From Rhizaria sp. SCN 62-66 (Eukaryota > Rhizaria, unplaced), in NCBI GenBank assembly GCA_001724265.1, contig MEDY01000243.1:1-45910 (forward strand): a stretch of 45,910 nt of DNA, in the 5' to 3' direction. The notes beneath the pieces were generated by a model. That model had not been told where the DNA came from and did no database searches. It was given only the letters and a program-made list of their open reading frames with translations. Position 1 is the first letter of the stretch, and every line of letters starts with the position of its first letter. Positions 1 to 12,907 of this stretch are shown here, in pieces. The position numbers were made by a program, and so were the translations under genes.

Positions 1-3000
1 GTGGCCGTCGCCGCCGTCGCCGTCGCCGCCGCCCGCGCCCGCGCCCGCCTCTGCGTCCGCGCCCGCGCCGCCCGCGCCGCCGCGCCGCCGCCGCTGCGCC
101 GCACCGCCCGCGTCCGTAAGCCAGGCGCGCGCGGGGATCAGCACTGACTCCTCCCAGTCGCCGCTCCACAAACGCACCTTGGCCCTCTTCTTCTCGGCCG
201 CCTCGGCCGCCGCCGTCGCCGCCGCTACTGCGGTAGTGGTCTTGCCCTCGTCCGCCGCAGTCTCGCCCTTGCCTTTGCCCGCGTCTGCACCGGCGGTGGC
301 AGCGGCGAGTGCGCGCCGCGCGAGCTTGCGCTGGCGGCGAGTGCGGACGGACTCGGCGCGCGTGACCGCGAGCACGGCGTCCCAGGCCTCGTCGTGGTGG
401 CCCAGCAGGTACAGCATCAGGTCCTCGGTCCAGCAGTGGCGCCAGAGTCGCCGCAGCGGGGCCGCGGCGCGGTGGCGCGCCAGTTCGCGCGCCACCTGGA
501 ACGTGGCGTCGCGCAGCACGGCCTGCGAGTCGCCGCGGACTAGCCGCTGCCCCGAGGGTAGAGTGAGCCCGTACACGGCCACGCCGCGCCGCGCCACGCC
601 CAGCGGCGGCTCCGAAGACAGCGGGGGCGCAGGCACGGACGCAGACGGGGCTAGGGTAGCAGTCGCAGGGGTGACGCCAGGAACGCTGATCGTGGAGCTG
701 ACAGCAGCGGTATTCGTGCTGTTGATTGCGGCCGTAGTCATGTTTAACCCAGGAGCTGAGTTGCCACTGTTGCCGGTGTTCTCCAGCGCGAGCGCCGCGG
801 CGGCCGCGGGCACGGGCCACAGACGGAAGACAGTGGCCGCCGCGAGGCGGTGGCGGCGGCGGCGGCGCAGACTGCGGGCCTCACTGTCGTCCTCACTCGA
901 TGACGATGACGACGACGAGCTGGAGCTGCGCGAGCTCGAACGGGAGTCAGAGCTCGAAGAGGAGCTGGAGCTAGAGCTGCTGCTGCTGCTGCTGCTGCTG
1001 GAGCTCGAGTCAGAGCTGCTTGAGCTGCTGCTGCTGCTGCTGCTGCTGCTGTCGGCGTGGTGGCGGCGGCCGTGCCGCTGGCGGCGCTGCTGCTTGAGCG
1101 CCTGCTTGCGGCCCGCGCGCGCGTTGGTGCGCAGCCGCTTGAAGGGCAGCTTGGGGTACTTAGTCAGTGAGCGCGCCAGCGACACGTCGGAGTAGTCCTC
1201 TAAGGGCTCAGGCCCGCCCGCGCCCAGGGCGCCCTGCGGCCGCTGCGGGTGCTGCTGGAATTGCGGGTCATCGTAGTCGCCGTCCATTGCCCCAGGCTCC
1301 GCATTAGCAAACGCATTCACACCCGCAGCACCAGCAGCGGAGCTCAGAGCATATGCGCCGCCGGCAACAACGCTCTCGTTGCCGCCCCTGCCCCTCCGGT
1401 CAAAGACAGACCGACGGCCGCTGTTGCTGCCGTTGCTCGCGAGGCCGAGACTGGCCCACGCCGCCGCTGCAAGCCAGAGCGCGGAGAAAGCCCCGCGCAG
1501 CTTGGGCTCCCAGCCTACGCGGACCATGTGTGTCCAGCGCTGCCGCCGCCACCACGCCACCGTCGCTGCGCCCGCCAGCGCCTCGGCCTCGGCCTCGGCC
1601 GCAGACGCAGACGCAGGTGCAGACGCGCTGTATACAGACACAGCGCCTGTGTTGGTCCCGACGTTGTTGGCGCCTGTGGCGGCAGAGACCCAGCCGACGG
1701 TGGCGGCGGTGGCGGCGGAGCGGGCCGCTGGGTGCGCCGCGGCGTGTTTAAACCCAGTGTAAGTGTTCATGTAACTACTCACGGAGGCGCTGTCCCCGCC
1801 GGTCGCGGCCGAGGCCCAGTTGGCGTATACGAGGCGCGCCAGCAGCCGTCGCAGCGCGGGGGACGCGCCCGCGGGAGCGCGCACACAGCTGCCGCCGGCG
1901 CCAAGAGCGGCTGTAACGTCAGCGCTCGAATTCGCGTCAGGATACAAACTGTTATCATCGCCGTAGCCGTAGCTACAGCCGAAGCCGTAGCCAAAGCCGT
2001 AGCCATAGCCGGAGCCCTGCGCGTGTTGCTGCAGGCGGAGGCCCGCGCCGGTCTGGGACAGCGGGCGCGGGCGCGCGGCGGCCGAGGTCGCGGCACCCGC
2101 GGCCGCCACGCCAGGTGCGGGCGCAGCGGCCAGTGCAAATGCGGCAGCGGCGGCGCGGCGGCGCGCGGCGCGGAGCAGGCGGCGCACCGTCTTGGGCGGC
2201 CGTAGCGGCGTCGGCAACGGCGGCAGCGACAGAGACAGAGACGGCGCCTGCGCCTGCGTCAACAGCTGCGGCTGTGATTGAGCAAACGGAAGCCTCTGCT
2301 GCTGCTGTTGCTGCTGTTCTTGCTGACCCTGCTGTTGCTGGAGTGGCAGAGCAGGGTATCGGGGCAGGGGCACAATGATGGGTGCAATGGCTACAGTGGC
2401 CTCTTGCCGGCGCCACCACTGCTGCTGCGGCGACAAACTCTCTTGCTCTTGCTGCTGTTGTTGCTGCTGCTGCTGCTGGCGCGCGTACGACTGCGACCGG
2501 GGGCCCGCGAGCGGGTGCAGGTGCGCGTAAGACTGCGCCGACGCCGCCGAGTGCGCCGCGGAGTGCGGCAGCGGTAACGGCAGGAACACGGCGGACAGCG
2601 GCGCCACAGCAGTCGCAGTGACTGTCGCAGTGACAGTCGCATCGGCCGCAGTGTTGTAAGCAGCAGCCTCGGCTTCGGCCACAGGAGCGCGGGCAGCCGC
2701 GGCGTCCGCGTCAAGCGCACTCGCACCGATGCCCGCGCGGTCGCGGTTGCTGTTGCTGTTTGAGGAGCTATCGGTATGCTGAAGCTGGAACTGTTGCTGC
2801 TGTTGCTCTCGGCGCGCGCGCGCAGCCTCTTTGCCCGCGGCCACTGCGGCCGCAACCACGCGCGAGAGCGCCGCGGGCAGCGCCCCAACGCCCCAGCTAG
2901 GAAGCTCTGCTGGTAGGTTCTGCTGCTGCTGCTGCTGCTGTTGCTGGTGCTCCTGCTGAGTGCGGAGCTCGCGTTGGCGGCGCTGGCGCAGCGTGCTGGT

Positions 3001-6000
3001 GCTGGGGCTGGAGCGCAGCGCGTCGACCGCAGCGCGCGCGGCGGCCACGGCCACGGCCACCCACAGCAGCAGCAGCGAAACGGCCGAGCGCGACAGCGGC
3101 GGCAGATGGCCCTGCGCGGCAGCGGCAAACCGCTCAGGACCGGACATGGGGCTGGGGCTTGAGCTCAAGCTGGCAGAGTGACCAAGAGCAGTTGGCGCAG
3201 TCGCAGGCGCTGGCGCTGCAGCCGAAGTTGCAAGGGAAGATGAAGAGACAGCGATACTGGCATTAACGTCCGTGTGACTCACGATGTTGCTAACGGGCCC
3301 TGCGTCTGCGTCGGTGTCTGCGTCCTCGGCAATCGCGGTCACAGTGTCCGTGACAGTGTCTGTAAGCACCATCGCGGAGACGACGCGCCCCACTGCCAGA
3401 GCGAGCTCCTCGCCCAGACCGGCGCGCTGCCGCCGCCGCGCCACAGACACGGGCGCAGTTGCACTGGCGTTAGCAGTCAGCTTGCCTGTTTCAGCACCAC
3501 CACTAACACCAGAGGCGTTGGCAGCGTTACTATTGGCGTTCGCGTTGTTGCTGTTGTTGTTGTGTCGCGCGAGCATCGGCGGGGGCGCTGGCAGGCCGTG
3601 CACGTTGATCTCGGTGACGGTGACGGCGGCGGGCAGCAACACCAATACAGACAAGGGGTCCACAGCAGCAGCCGCACCAGCAGCAGCAGCAGCAGCAGCA
3701 GCGGCGGCAGCGGCAGATGCCTCAGGCTCAACTGCGCTCGTAGTCGCAGTCGCCGAGTCCGTTGCAGCGGGGGCGCCGCCATTGTAGTAAGGCGCGATGG
3801 GGACTGTGGTCGCCGCCGCGGCCGCTGAGGGCAGTACGGTGGGCAATGAACGCAGCCACAGCTCGCGCGCAGTGTACTTCGGCTCACTCCACGCACCGCT
3901 GCCGGCAGAGCCAAAGCCTGGCCTGCTGTCGAAAGCGATTGTGCCGCGCTCAAGGGTGGTCACGACGGACACGGACAGCGTCGACACTGCCGCCGCAGCA
4001 GCCTGGGCCTGCGCTAGCTGTTGTTGCTGCTGATGCTGTTGCTGCGTGAGCAGAGCGCTAGAGTCGAATTGACCTTCAGTGATGTTATCACCGTTTTGTG
4101 ACGCGCTGTCGAACACGGCGACACCGGACGCGATCGCGCTCGAGTTGCCGCTCTTGACAGCGCTGCCACCGGCGTCGTTGTTCGCCGTGCTTGTGACGGA
4201 CGGAGAGCGAAACAGCATCGCGGGCCCAAGCGACTGGGATTGTGACTGGGACTGAGTTGGTGACAGTAGCTGCGACGGCGACTGCGGCATGGATGGTGAC
4301 ACCGCTCCTGTCGAAGCAGCAGCAGCGGAGGCCGCAGTGGCCGCGTCATCTGTACCCGCGGCAGGAGCGCTCACCGCGACACCGCTATCGGCGGCCGCGG
4401 CAGTAACCGTGGGCGTGACTGTGGCGGAGAAGCCCCTGACTGCGGCGGCCCAGCGGCGGCGCTCGGCGGCGACGCGGAGCACCGTGTCCGTGACGGCGAG
4501 CCCGCCGCCGTCGGTGGTATGGCGCCGAGGAACCACCACCGTATCGCCCGACCAACGGCCCAGCACGAAGCCCACGCCCGCACCGCCGCCGCTGCCGCTA
4601 TGGGTGCCGCTGTGGAGGTTGCTGTGGGCCATGCTGGCTGGTACCGCTCCAGACGCTGAGCCAGTGCTGTTGAGGCCCGAAGCGGGCGCAGAGGCCGAGG
4701 TTGCGGCGGAGACGCAGTCGCTGAGCAGCGGCACCGGCCGGTGGTAGCCCTGAAAGCCGCCGCGCGGGGCGTGGCTGTGTCCGTGACCGTGAGCGGAGTG
4801 ACCTTGAGCAGTCGCGTGACCGTGTCCGCGGGGGGCGCTCGCTCTCGCGGCGATGCTGGTGCCGAGATTGCCGTCGCCGCTCGTGTTGTTGCCGTAAATG
4901 GCGGCCACAACGGCGGGCGCTACGGCGTCTGCGGCGGGCATGGTGGCGAAGATGATTGGCACGGGCTCCAGAGTCAGCGAACCCAGCAAAGCGCTCGTCA
5001 GGCTGTGGATGAAGGGCGAATAGTCGAATATATGAAAGAAAACAGTAAATGGGGATTTGAGCGTAAAAAAATGAAATTAGAATGTCTTGATGCATAATTT
5101 AAAGTTAAATATGACAGATTTTTGAAGAACTAGTTTTAGATGCGCGATATATTTTGTCGCAAACGTACCGTGCCATGGAGGCATCCGAGGGAGCAGTCAC
5201 TGGACAAGGCCGGCCGCCGCGGCCTCCCTTGTCATTGCCCTTGCGCCCCCCATCCTTGCCCTTGCCCCTACTCTTGTGCGCGTCCTTGTTGCCCTGTGAA
5301 GGCTGTACAGGGACATGCCGAGACACATTCGCCTCCGCATTCGTCGCCGCGGCCGCAGTTGCAGTGACTGATGCTGCGCCAGTCGCGATGTCGGCGTTCG
5401 CGACTGCGGGATCACAGACGGACATTCCATCGCTACTGCTGCTGCTTGTGGTGCCAGCGGCATCGACAGCAGAGCCGCTGTCCGCTTGCGAGCTCTCGAC
5501 ACGCGTGCTCGCCGCGCGCTCATGCTCATGAGTACTCGCCGCAAGCGTACTTGGCACATGTGTACTAGGAACATGTGTATGTGCACTCTCGGCACGCGTG
5601 CTCAGGCCAGCCTCGCTTGCAGCAGCCGGGGCCGCCGCGGAAACCGAGGCCGACATTGCAGTTGACACGGCAGCGCCGCCAGACGCCACAGTGGTCTGCG
5701 AAGAGACCGTGAGCCCGGTCGGAGTGACCGTGAGCGCGGCTGCTGAGGCCGAGGGTGCGGCGGCGGCGCTGGCGCCGGAGGGCGAGTGCAGGAGCGCCGT
5801 GGGGGTCAAACTGGGGGCGGGGCTGTGGCTGCGTTGGCTGCGTGCGGAGGAGTCGTGGCTGAGAGTCGCGGTGAGGCCGGGAGCCGACAGGGGGACGCCG
5901 TCAAGACCGCCAATAGCAGCTTTGTTGTCATCCGCGTCATTGCTAAGTGGAGAGAGATTGCTAGCAGCAATGCGAGCGCTTTCAATGTTGTTATTGTTGT

Positions 6001-8698
6001 TGTTGCTGAAACTGGCACGGGCACTGGCATTCGCACTCGCGTTCGCACTTACATCGGCACTCACATTCGCACTCGCAGCGAGTGCGCCAGTGTCGTTTAC
6101 GGCTGCGTGGCCGGCAGTGCTGCTCACTGGCCGCGGCGGCAGCGGCAGCGACGACGGCGACGGCAGCTGCGACGGACTGTGGACCTGGCTGTGCATCTGA
6201 GTGTGTGTGTGCGAGTGCGAGTCCGACCGCGACAGCGGTCGAGACTGCGTCTGCGTCTGCGTCTGTGGGATCGGCGGCTGCGCATTGGGTGCTGTGGGCG
6301 AAGTGACAGCAGCTGCAGCGGGTAAAGCCGTTGCAGTCGCGATCGCGCTGCCAACGGCAGACATTGTGATTGTGGGGCGCATCAGAGGGCTTCCAGCAGC
6401 CAGACCCGCCAATCGCGCAGCCTCAGAATCCTCCGCATCAGCATCAGCAGCAGCACCAGCAGCAGCAGCAGCAGGCTCGACCTCGAGCGGCACCGGCGCG
6501 AACACACCTGCCGAGGCCACAGGCGCGGCGGCAGCGCTCTCGGCCCCCGCAATAGCACCAGCGCTGCCGGAGAGCAGAGTGTGGCTAGCAGATCCAGCCG
6601 CCGAGTCGGCCGCAGCGACCTCTATCGCAGGCAGGGCGGGCAGCGCGCGCACGGCAGCGGGCTCCTTGACAGCCGCAGCCACGGTCGCGGGCACTGGGGC
6701 GGGCGCTGCTGCGGTGGCGGGGGCCGAGCCGGGGGCGGCCAGACTGCGGACTAGGGCGGCGGCGGCCGCAGTGGCAGCGGCGGCCGCAGTGGCAGTGGCA
6801 GGGGCAGAAACGGCCGCAGTAGCCGGGGTAGCGGTCAGAGGCGCCGGCACAGCCAGACTCTGGTTCTGACTCTGGCTTTGACTGTGGTTGTAGCCGCTGT
6901 GGCTTTGAGTCGCAGAGCTCAATGCGCCGAAGCTGCTGTTGCCTGCGGTATTGCGGCGGCCCCAAAGCCCGACGAGCTTGACCTCGCGCGGACCGATGTT
7001 GAACGTGTCGCCGACGTACACTGGCGCACCGCCACCGCCAGTGCCACCGCCAGATGCGAGGGTGCCGGCGCTGGCCGTCCGGCTCGGGGGCACTCCGGTC
7101 CCAGTCCCTGCTGCAGCGGCCGCGGCGGCGGCGGCGAGCACGGCGTCATCGCCGCTGTCGTGGCCGTGGCCGTGACCGTGGGCGGAGTGACCGTGAGCAG
7201 AGTGACCGTGAGCCTGGTCGTGGCCGCCACTGTGCCCGTGGTGGTGGTGGCTGTGACCGTATGCGTGGCTATGGCTGCGGCCGACACCAGCGTTGCCCAG
7301 CGCCTGCGCCTGCTGAGCCTGCGTCTGCAGCTGTGCCCTCGACTGCGACTGCCGCCGCACGCTGCTGCTGCCGCCCACAGCCTCACCGTTGCCGGGCACT
7401 GTATGCGAGTGGCTGTGGCCGTAGTTGTGACCGTGCTGCTCGGTGTTGGCGTGGCCGCCTCTGACCGAGAGCAAGCTCGGTCCGCGGCCGCGGTCACCAG
7501 CCTCAACATACTGATGTTGCTGCTGCAGCTGCATCTGCTGCTCACGGTCACGATCACGGTCACGGCGTTCACGCTTGCCGTGGTCGCCGTGGTTGCCCTG
7601 CCCGCGCTCCTGGCCGTGCCCCTGCTCGCGCCCCTGCTCGTGGCCGTGCTTGTGCGTGCGGATGCGGCTTTGCGCGTGACTGTGCGCCGCGGAGACCAGC
7701 GACAGCCGGGTCACAGAGCGCGCCTCAGAGCGGGCCACTGACCGCGCGGCCGACCGCGCTACTGAGCGCGCTGGCGACTTTGACCGTGACCTTGACTGTG
7801 AGCGCGACCGTGAGTGGCGCCGGCTGCTGTGCCTGCTGCTGCCGTCACGGTGGCGACTGTGGCTGTCGCGTCTGTGACCGTGAGCAGAGTGACCGTGAGC
7901 AGCGGAGTGGTCGTGGGCGGCAGCGCTGGGCTGCTGTTGCTGCCAGCTGCGACTGCTGCTGTCGCCGTCACGGAGGTGCTTAGGAATGCTGTGGTGGCGG
8001 TGGCCATGGCCTGTGTGCGCGCCCCCGACGTCGTCGCTGAAGTCGTGACTGGTGACCGTGATGCGTGCCCTCTCACGACCCTGGTGGCCTTGAGACTGAT
8101 GTTGCTGTTGGGTGCTATTGTTGTTGTTGTTGTTGTTATTGTGATGAGAGTACGGTGGCAGCGGCAGTGAGCGCAGCGGCGACGTCGGCGTCGGCGGCCG
8201 CGACAGCGCAGCCCCCTGTTGTTGAGCTAGCTGCGAGAGCGGCGGCGTGGCCGCCCGGGGCGACGGCGGCGGCAACATCGCTGCAGCTGCTGTTGCTGAT
8301 GTTGCTGTTGCTGAGGCCGCAACACCCGAGGGCGTGGGGGGCCGCGACGGCAGACGCGACGGCGGCGACTGCAGCGCCAGCTGCGTTTGAATCTGATGCT
8401 GTGAGTGCTGCGACTGCTGGGGCTGCGGCGCCTGCTCCGGCAGACAGCGCGAGCGGCTCCGTGACGAGGACGAGGGCTCGGGGGAGGCGTCCACCGCGCG
8501 GCGAGGCGGCGGCGGCGCGGGGCCAAACGGGGACGCGGGCCGGGAGCTGGCGCCGGCAAGAGCCGCGGCCACAGCCTCAGGGGCTGCAGATGTGTCGGGT
8601 TGGAGCGGGGAAGAGAGATTCTGTCCGCTGTCTTGGCGGCGCAAGGGCGTCTTTGGCGGGATAGCCGCGCGTGGCGGTGGCGATTTGCCACCGTCCAT
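1..8698 (-). CDS. Giant low-complexity protein with RS-like and His-rich segments (partial, C-terminus outside window)
   Basis: Exon 1 is 8698-5169 and exon 2 is 5002-1. The intron 5168-5003 (166 nt) begins GTACGT and ends CACAG. Reading through it unspliced would end the protein after about 20 AT-rich codons, whereas splicing (split Arg codon) joins a second frame that I read as open for all 1667 codons to the window edge. The product is therefore at least 2844 residues. Residues about 240-340 hold His/Gly and Arg-Ser repeats resembling an RS domain (SRSRSQSRSRSKSPARS). AHGHSAHGHGHGH repeats follow near 500. Residues about 559-583 are one of few non-repetitive patches (VYVGDTFNIGPREVKLVGLW). 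Exon 2 has Gln runs, a Ser run near residues 2490-2525 and a more ordered, Arg/Trp-rich stretch near 2640-2780. I recognise no family. An RS domain suggests RNA-related work, but this is only inference. The start is the first ATG after an AT-rich leader. Confidence 0.75.
938..1053 (-). repeat. AGC-rich microsatellite coding a Ser tract
   Basis: Two (AGC)n runs separated by TCC/TCT/GAC codons encode an almost pure Ser stretch in the giant minus-strand protein. The use of one dominant codon within each run points to recent slippage at the DNA level. Confidence 0.8.
7150..7925 (-). repeat. Degenerate repeats of a GTGACCGTGAGC-type unit
   Basis: On the plus strand the unit GTGACCGTGAGC and one-base variants recur many times here (for example near 7165-7215 and 7865-7905), and again near 4780-4830 and 5705-5735. 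In this stretch it encodes His-Gly-His-Ser and Arg-Ser-type repeats of the giant protein. Confidence 0.7.
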
Positions 8699-9251
8699 GC
8701 AAAAGAAAGACTAGATCAAAAAATAAATATAAAATCTTGGTGAGAGTGCTGATGCGCTATTATCGGACTTAACGTCTCCTCACTCAATGTCAAAATAACC
8801 TCACTTTTGATCAGAGCACTTCGTCTCCGTGTCGTCCCGGTTTGTGGTCACAGTGCCCCAAATCTTGCCAATTTGACTTTTCTAGATGCAAATGCCTTTC
8901 TTAACAATCATAACCCCATTCAAATTCAAAGTATGTGAAAGACTTATAGAGCTATTAGTTAATTTCAAGTTTGACTTGGCATGGCTCAAGCGCAAAATGT
9001 GCTATATTTATTGGAGGAGTTCTTTTTCAAGACCTTTCGTTGTCTCTGTCCTGCTTCAGTCGCTAGCAACTGTAGACGCAGGCGCAGCAAACACAGATCA
9101 TAATAAATAAATATGAATTACAATTACATGTACTAAAAAGATAAATAAAGCTTTCACAAACAAAAACAAACAGACAAACAACATCAGAGCATAACCTGTT
9201 TACCTCGCTAAGCTTAACGCTTAGCGCTTGCGCTTGCGCGTTATGCTTCGC
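8699..9251. other. Intergenic, AT-rich
   Basis: This gap lies between the start of the giant minus-strand gene and the stop of COX15, so it must hold the promoter of the former and the 3' end of the latter. A CGCTT/GCGCTTG-rich patch lies at about 9209-9245, just past the COX15 stop. I see no further gene. Confidence 0.6.
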
Positions 9252-11337
9252 TTACTCGTACTTGCCCTTGGAGGCGGCTGCGGCGGCGAGCTCGCGCAAC
9301 TCCTCCATCTCGACGGCCTTGCTGCCCGCGTACGGCGACGCGGCCGCGGGGCCCTGCTTGACGGTCACCAGCGCGGCGGCGGCGGCCGCGGCGGCGGTCA
9401 CGGCGGTCTTGACGCGGGGGTTCTTGATCTTGTAGACGAGGTTGACGGCCGCGGCAAGCACGACGAGCGCGCCCGCCTGGTGCGTCGCCGCGACGTGCGT
9501 GTGCACGTGCGACAGCAGCGTGGTGATGCCCAGCCCGACCTGCGCGGCCACGGCGCCGCCCAGCAGCAGCGCCGCGCCGCGCACCTCGGACCCCGGCGCG
9601 ACGTGGGCCGCGTTGCGAGAGAGCACCAGCGTCGCCGTCGCCGCCGTCGCCGTCGACAGCGCCAGGCACCGGTGTGTGAACTGCACGAAGGTCGGGTGCT
9701 CGAAGATGTTGCGCCACGCCGGCGACATGTACGGGTTGATCAGGTCAGACGGGATCACCTGTGCGTAGGTGCAATACAATGCGAGTGCAAGACAGAGTTG
9801 TGTTAAAGATAAGAGAGGAGAGTGAGCTATGGTCTTTGTTATTTAAGGCAAAAACTGAAACAAGAACAGGATAATCGTAAATGTGCATATATAGTCCATA
9901 TTTAACTTGATAAAGCGTCAAAATCGATTGCTAGATATATATTGCGCGAAGCTCGTACCTGTCCGCCCATGAGGGGGAACTCGTTGTAGATGAGTCCGGC
10001 CTCGTTGCCGGCCACGAAGGCGCCCGACGCCGCCGTCAGACCGGCCAGACCGGCCGTGAAGTGCGCCGTCTTGGCGAACAGTCGCGAGCCCGCGGAGGGC
10101 AGGCGCGCGCGCAGGCCGTTGAGCAGCTGGCGCACGCTCTTGCCGCGGGCAGCCTACAGTACAGCGCAGCAAGAGAGTGCAGGGAAGCGGAGACGAGAAC
10201 AGGGAAACGATAGAGAATAAAGAGAGATGAGTTAGCGACAGAAAAGAAATACAACAATATATTTGAATGTGAAAAAGAGTTAACTAACTATATATCTCAA
10301 TATAATTTTGATAACAGATCATGTTTGTTATAAAGCGGCCGACGACATACCTGGAGTCCTCCGACGGTGAGGAGGCTGAAGAGCGCGAAGGCCGAGACGA
10401 GGTGCGTGGCGAGACGGTAGGGCGAGACGCGCGCGCGGACCTTGTTGTCCTCCTCGGTGAGCCCCGAGCGGACCATCCACCAACCGATGAGGCCCTGGAG
10501 CCCACCAAGCGCGCCCGCGCCCGCGAGCAGCTTGGTGAGCGGCGACGCCACGGGCAGCCGGCGCGCGAGCACGAAGCCCAGGAAGGGCACCGCGAAGGCG
10601 AGCCCGATAAGGCGGCCCAGCGTGCGGTGGCCGTACTCCATCATGTAGATGAACTTGAAGTCCTCGACCGCCATGCCCTGGTTGTGGAGCTTGTACTCAG
10701 GACTCTCCTTGTAGCGCGCGAACTCGGCCTCCCACTCCTCGGGCGTGCGCGGGCGCTGCTCGCCGAAGAACTTCCAGTGCACCATCGAGAGACCGGACTT
10801 AGTGAGGCGCGTGAGCCCGCCCAGCACGACCATGACGAAGACGAGCGCGGCGACGAGGAAGAGCCACGTCGCCACGGCCTTGTCCTTCTGCACCAGCGAC
10901 ACGGCCACCTCGCCCGCGGGCAGCACCGTTGCGCCGTCCGCGGCCACCGCGGGGGGCGCCGCGGGGTTGTAGTACTCGCGCGGGGGCTTCACGGCCGGAG
11001 CGGCAGCGGCAGCGGAGGTAGAAGAAGAGAAGCGCTTTGCACGGGCAGCGGCGCCGGCAGCAGTGGCGACAGAGGAAGACGCGGAGGCGGTCTTGGCGAG
11101 GGCGCTGGTGGCGGCGGCGAGGCGCGCGGTGGAGAACGAGCGCGCGGAGACGACAGAAGCAAGCAGGGGAGAGTCGGTGAGGGCGCGGAGAGCGCGCGCG
11201 GCGTCGGCCGCGGGAAGCGGGGCGGCGCGGGACGCGGCGGCGGCGGCCAGCGAGAGGCTGCGCTGCATGAGCGCCTTTGATGGGATAGACAGCGCGGAAG
11301 ACGCGCGCGTCGAGAGCTTAATACTACTGCGAAGCAT
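9252..11337 (-). CDS. COX15: Heme A synthase COX15, mitochondrial
   Basis: COX15 oxidises the C8 methyl of heme O to make heme A for cytochrome c oxidase in the inner mitochondrial membrane. Exons are 11337-10351, 10153-9959 and 9758-9252. The introns (GTATGT...GTAG, 197 nt; GTACGA...ACAG, 200 nt) are both phase 0, giving 562 residues. Family signatures run in order across all three exons: [13 protein letters not shown] (residues about 173-185), [13 protein letters not shown] with His237 in the E-x2-H position, [29 protein letters not shown] in exon 2, then [14 protein letters not shown] and [10 protein letters not shown] in exon 3. The His residues in these motifs are the expected heme ligands. 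The first 145 or so residues are Ala/Ser/Arg-rich, fitting a mitochondrial presequence, but long compared with the human and yeast proteins (about 410 and 490 residues). It ends in TAA. Confidence 0.95.
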
Positions 11338-11814
11338 CTTTACGAAGATATGTCACGATATAAACGACCAGAAAGTCTTTACACGATAGCAACAACGCAA
11401 ACCAAGCAAGCCTGTTAGTCATATCTTTTCTTGCTGCCACAGTCTCCCACGTGCTCCCAGTCTGCATCGAGCTCGCTGTCGCAGTTTGTGGTTGGAACGC
11501 TAAAACACGCGATTTGAGACGACATAGAGCGAGATATAGAGATAATAGCAGTGCGATGGGCACTCATTGGAGTTTGATGGCAATTTTTTGTTGTATTGGT
11601 TTTGTTTTGAGTCTGTAGTGTTACCCCTCGCGTCGCCGCTCGGAGCAGGTCACACACACTCACTCTTAGTCAACCCCCCTCCTGTGCTCTAATATAAGTT
11701 GATGTTGTCGACGAAAGTCGCCAAACCGTCCGTGGTCAGCCCAGCTCGCCTCTCGTGACACGCGCCTGCGGTCGTTACAGCGCGTTGCACGCAAGTGAAC
11801 GTGAACGTGACGAC
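11338..11814. other. Intergenic between eL33 and COX15
   Basis: Both flanking genes run leftward, so this gap should hold the eL33 3' UTR and the COX15 promoter. Only short shadow frames are present, and I see no RNA gene. Confidence 0.5.
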
Positions 11815-12396
11815 TTACGCGGTGTGGACGACGGGGTAGAGCATGACGCGGACCGTCTTGCCCAGCGCCTGGCCGGGGAGGTTCTTGCGGAAGGCGACAC
11901 GGACGGAGCCGTTGTTGCCGTGGGCGCGGATGACGGTGCCCCAGATCATGCTGTAGAGATAAAGCAGATGCAAAAAAGAGAGATAGTGTGAGCCCAAGTC
12001 AGGAAAGAAGAAGCATGGAACAAGTGGAAGCGAGATGTTGTTTGGCAACGTACCGGAAGGGAGCGCCGGCGGTCTTGGGCTTGTAGACGTAAGCGACGCG
12101 CTTGCCGAGGTAGTACTGGCTGTACAGGAGGGAAGAAGCAAAGAGCAAGAGACGAGGGATAGCAGGAGTGTGAGATACAAAATTGAGAAAAGCGGGACGT
12201 GCGGAGAGCGGCTTTACATCGAGCGCAACAAGGTAGGATTTGAGTGAACGTACGTGTCCTTGATGTCACGGACGCCGTCAATCTTGACGATGGACTGGTG
12301 CTGGTACTGGTTCATCTGCGAGCCGCGGAAGCCGGTGACGGCACCCTTGATGAAGAGGGGGGAGGAAGAGGTCTTGTTGACGGTGGGCTTGGCCAT
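11815..12396 (-). CDS. RPL35A: Large-subunit ribosomal protein eL33 (RPL35A)
   Basis: eL33 is a structural protein of the cytosolic 60S ribosomal subunit. Exons are 12396-12254, 12119-12054 and 11950-11815. The two short introns (134 and 103 nt) both begin GTACGT, end TACAG and split codons in phase 2. The spliced product has 114 residues, close to the usual 105-115. Family landmarks are [12 protein letters not shown] across exon 2, then [20 protein letters not shown] and the C-terminal VRVMLYPVV. The ATG opens MAKPTVNK. It follows CCCAG, so a 5' UTR intron ending just before the ATG is possible. The gene ends in TAA. It is divergent from the RING gene across about 510 bp. Confidence 0.95.
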
Positions 12397-12907
12397 CTGG
12401 GTCTGCGGCGCACGCGAAGCGAGGCAAGAGAGGGGGGAAATGATGTGGGTGAGAAATAGCATGAGAGTGAGAGGGTTTCACGCAAAATACGGAAAGAATG
12501 AAGCAACGATCATGTGGGCGCGCCCAGGCAGTGGCGTGGAAGCAAGGCACACACAACGGAGGTCGAACCCAACTCGAGGCCTCGCAGTTAGCATTCCGTA
12601 CAGCGTCTTGCGGCCGTTGTCACGTCAGATATAACGAGTATGCAGTCCATCTACCAGTTGCTCGCAAAATACTATTCACAAATTACGCTCAGACCCGCGC
12701 CTGGGACGCAACAACAGTTCTATTCGCCCGCGCATTCGCGAGTTGACCGCGATGTGAGAAACAAAGAGGACGGATTTTTCGGTCCCCCCGTCTCCAAATT
12801 GCTCACGGTCATTATCGATCGACTCGCTCGCTCGCTCTGGGGACATTTGAGTTTTCATAAATATATCTCTCCTCTGACCGCCAAATCCGCTATCTCCTTT
12901 GAATACA
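12397..12907. other. Divergent promoter region, eL33 and RING gene
   Basis: This gap of about 510 bp separates two head-to-head start codons. A TATA-like ATAAATATAT lies at about 12857-12866, some 45 bp before the RING gene ATG. I see no coding signal. Confidence 0.5.

Noticed and set aside
2280-3000. Regular CTG/TTG repeats resembling an array
   Set aside because: These are trinucleotide Gln tracts in the minus-strand protein, with no unique spacers; not CRISPR.
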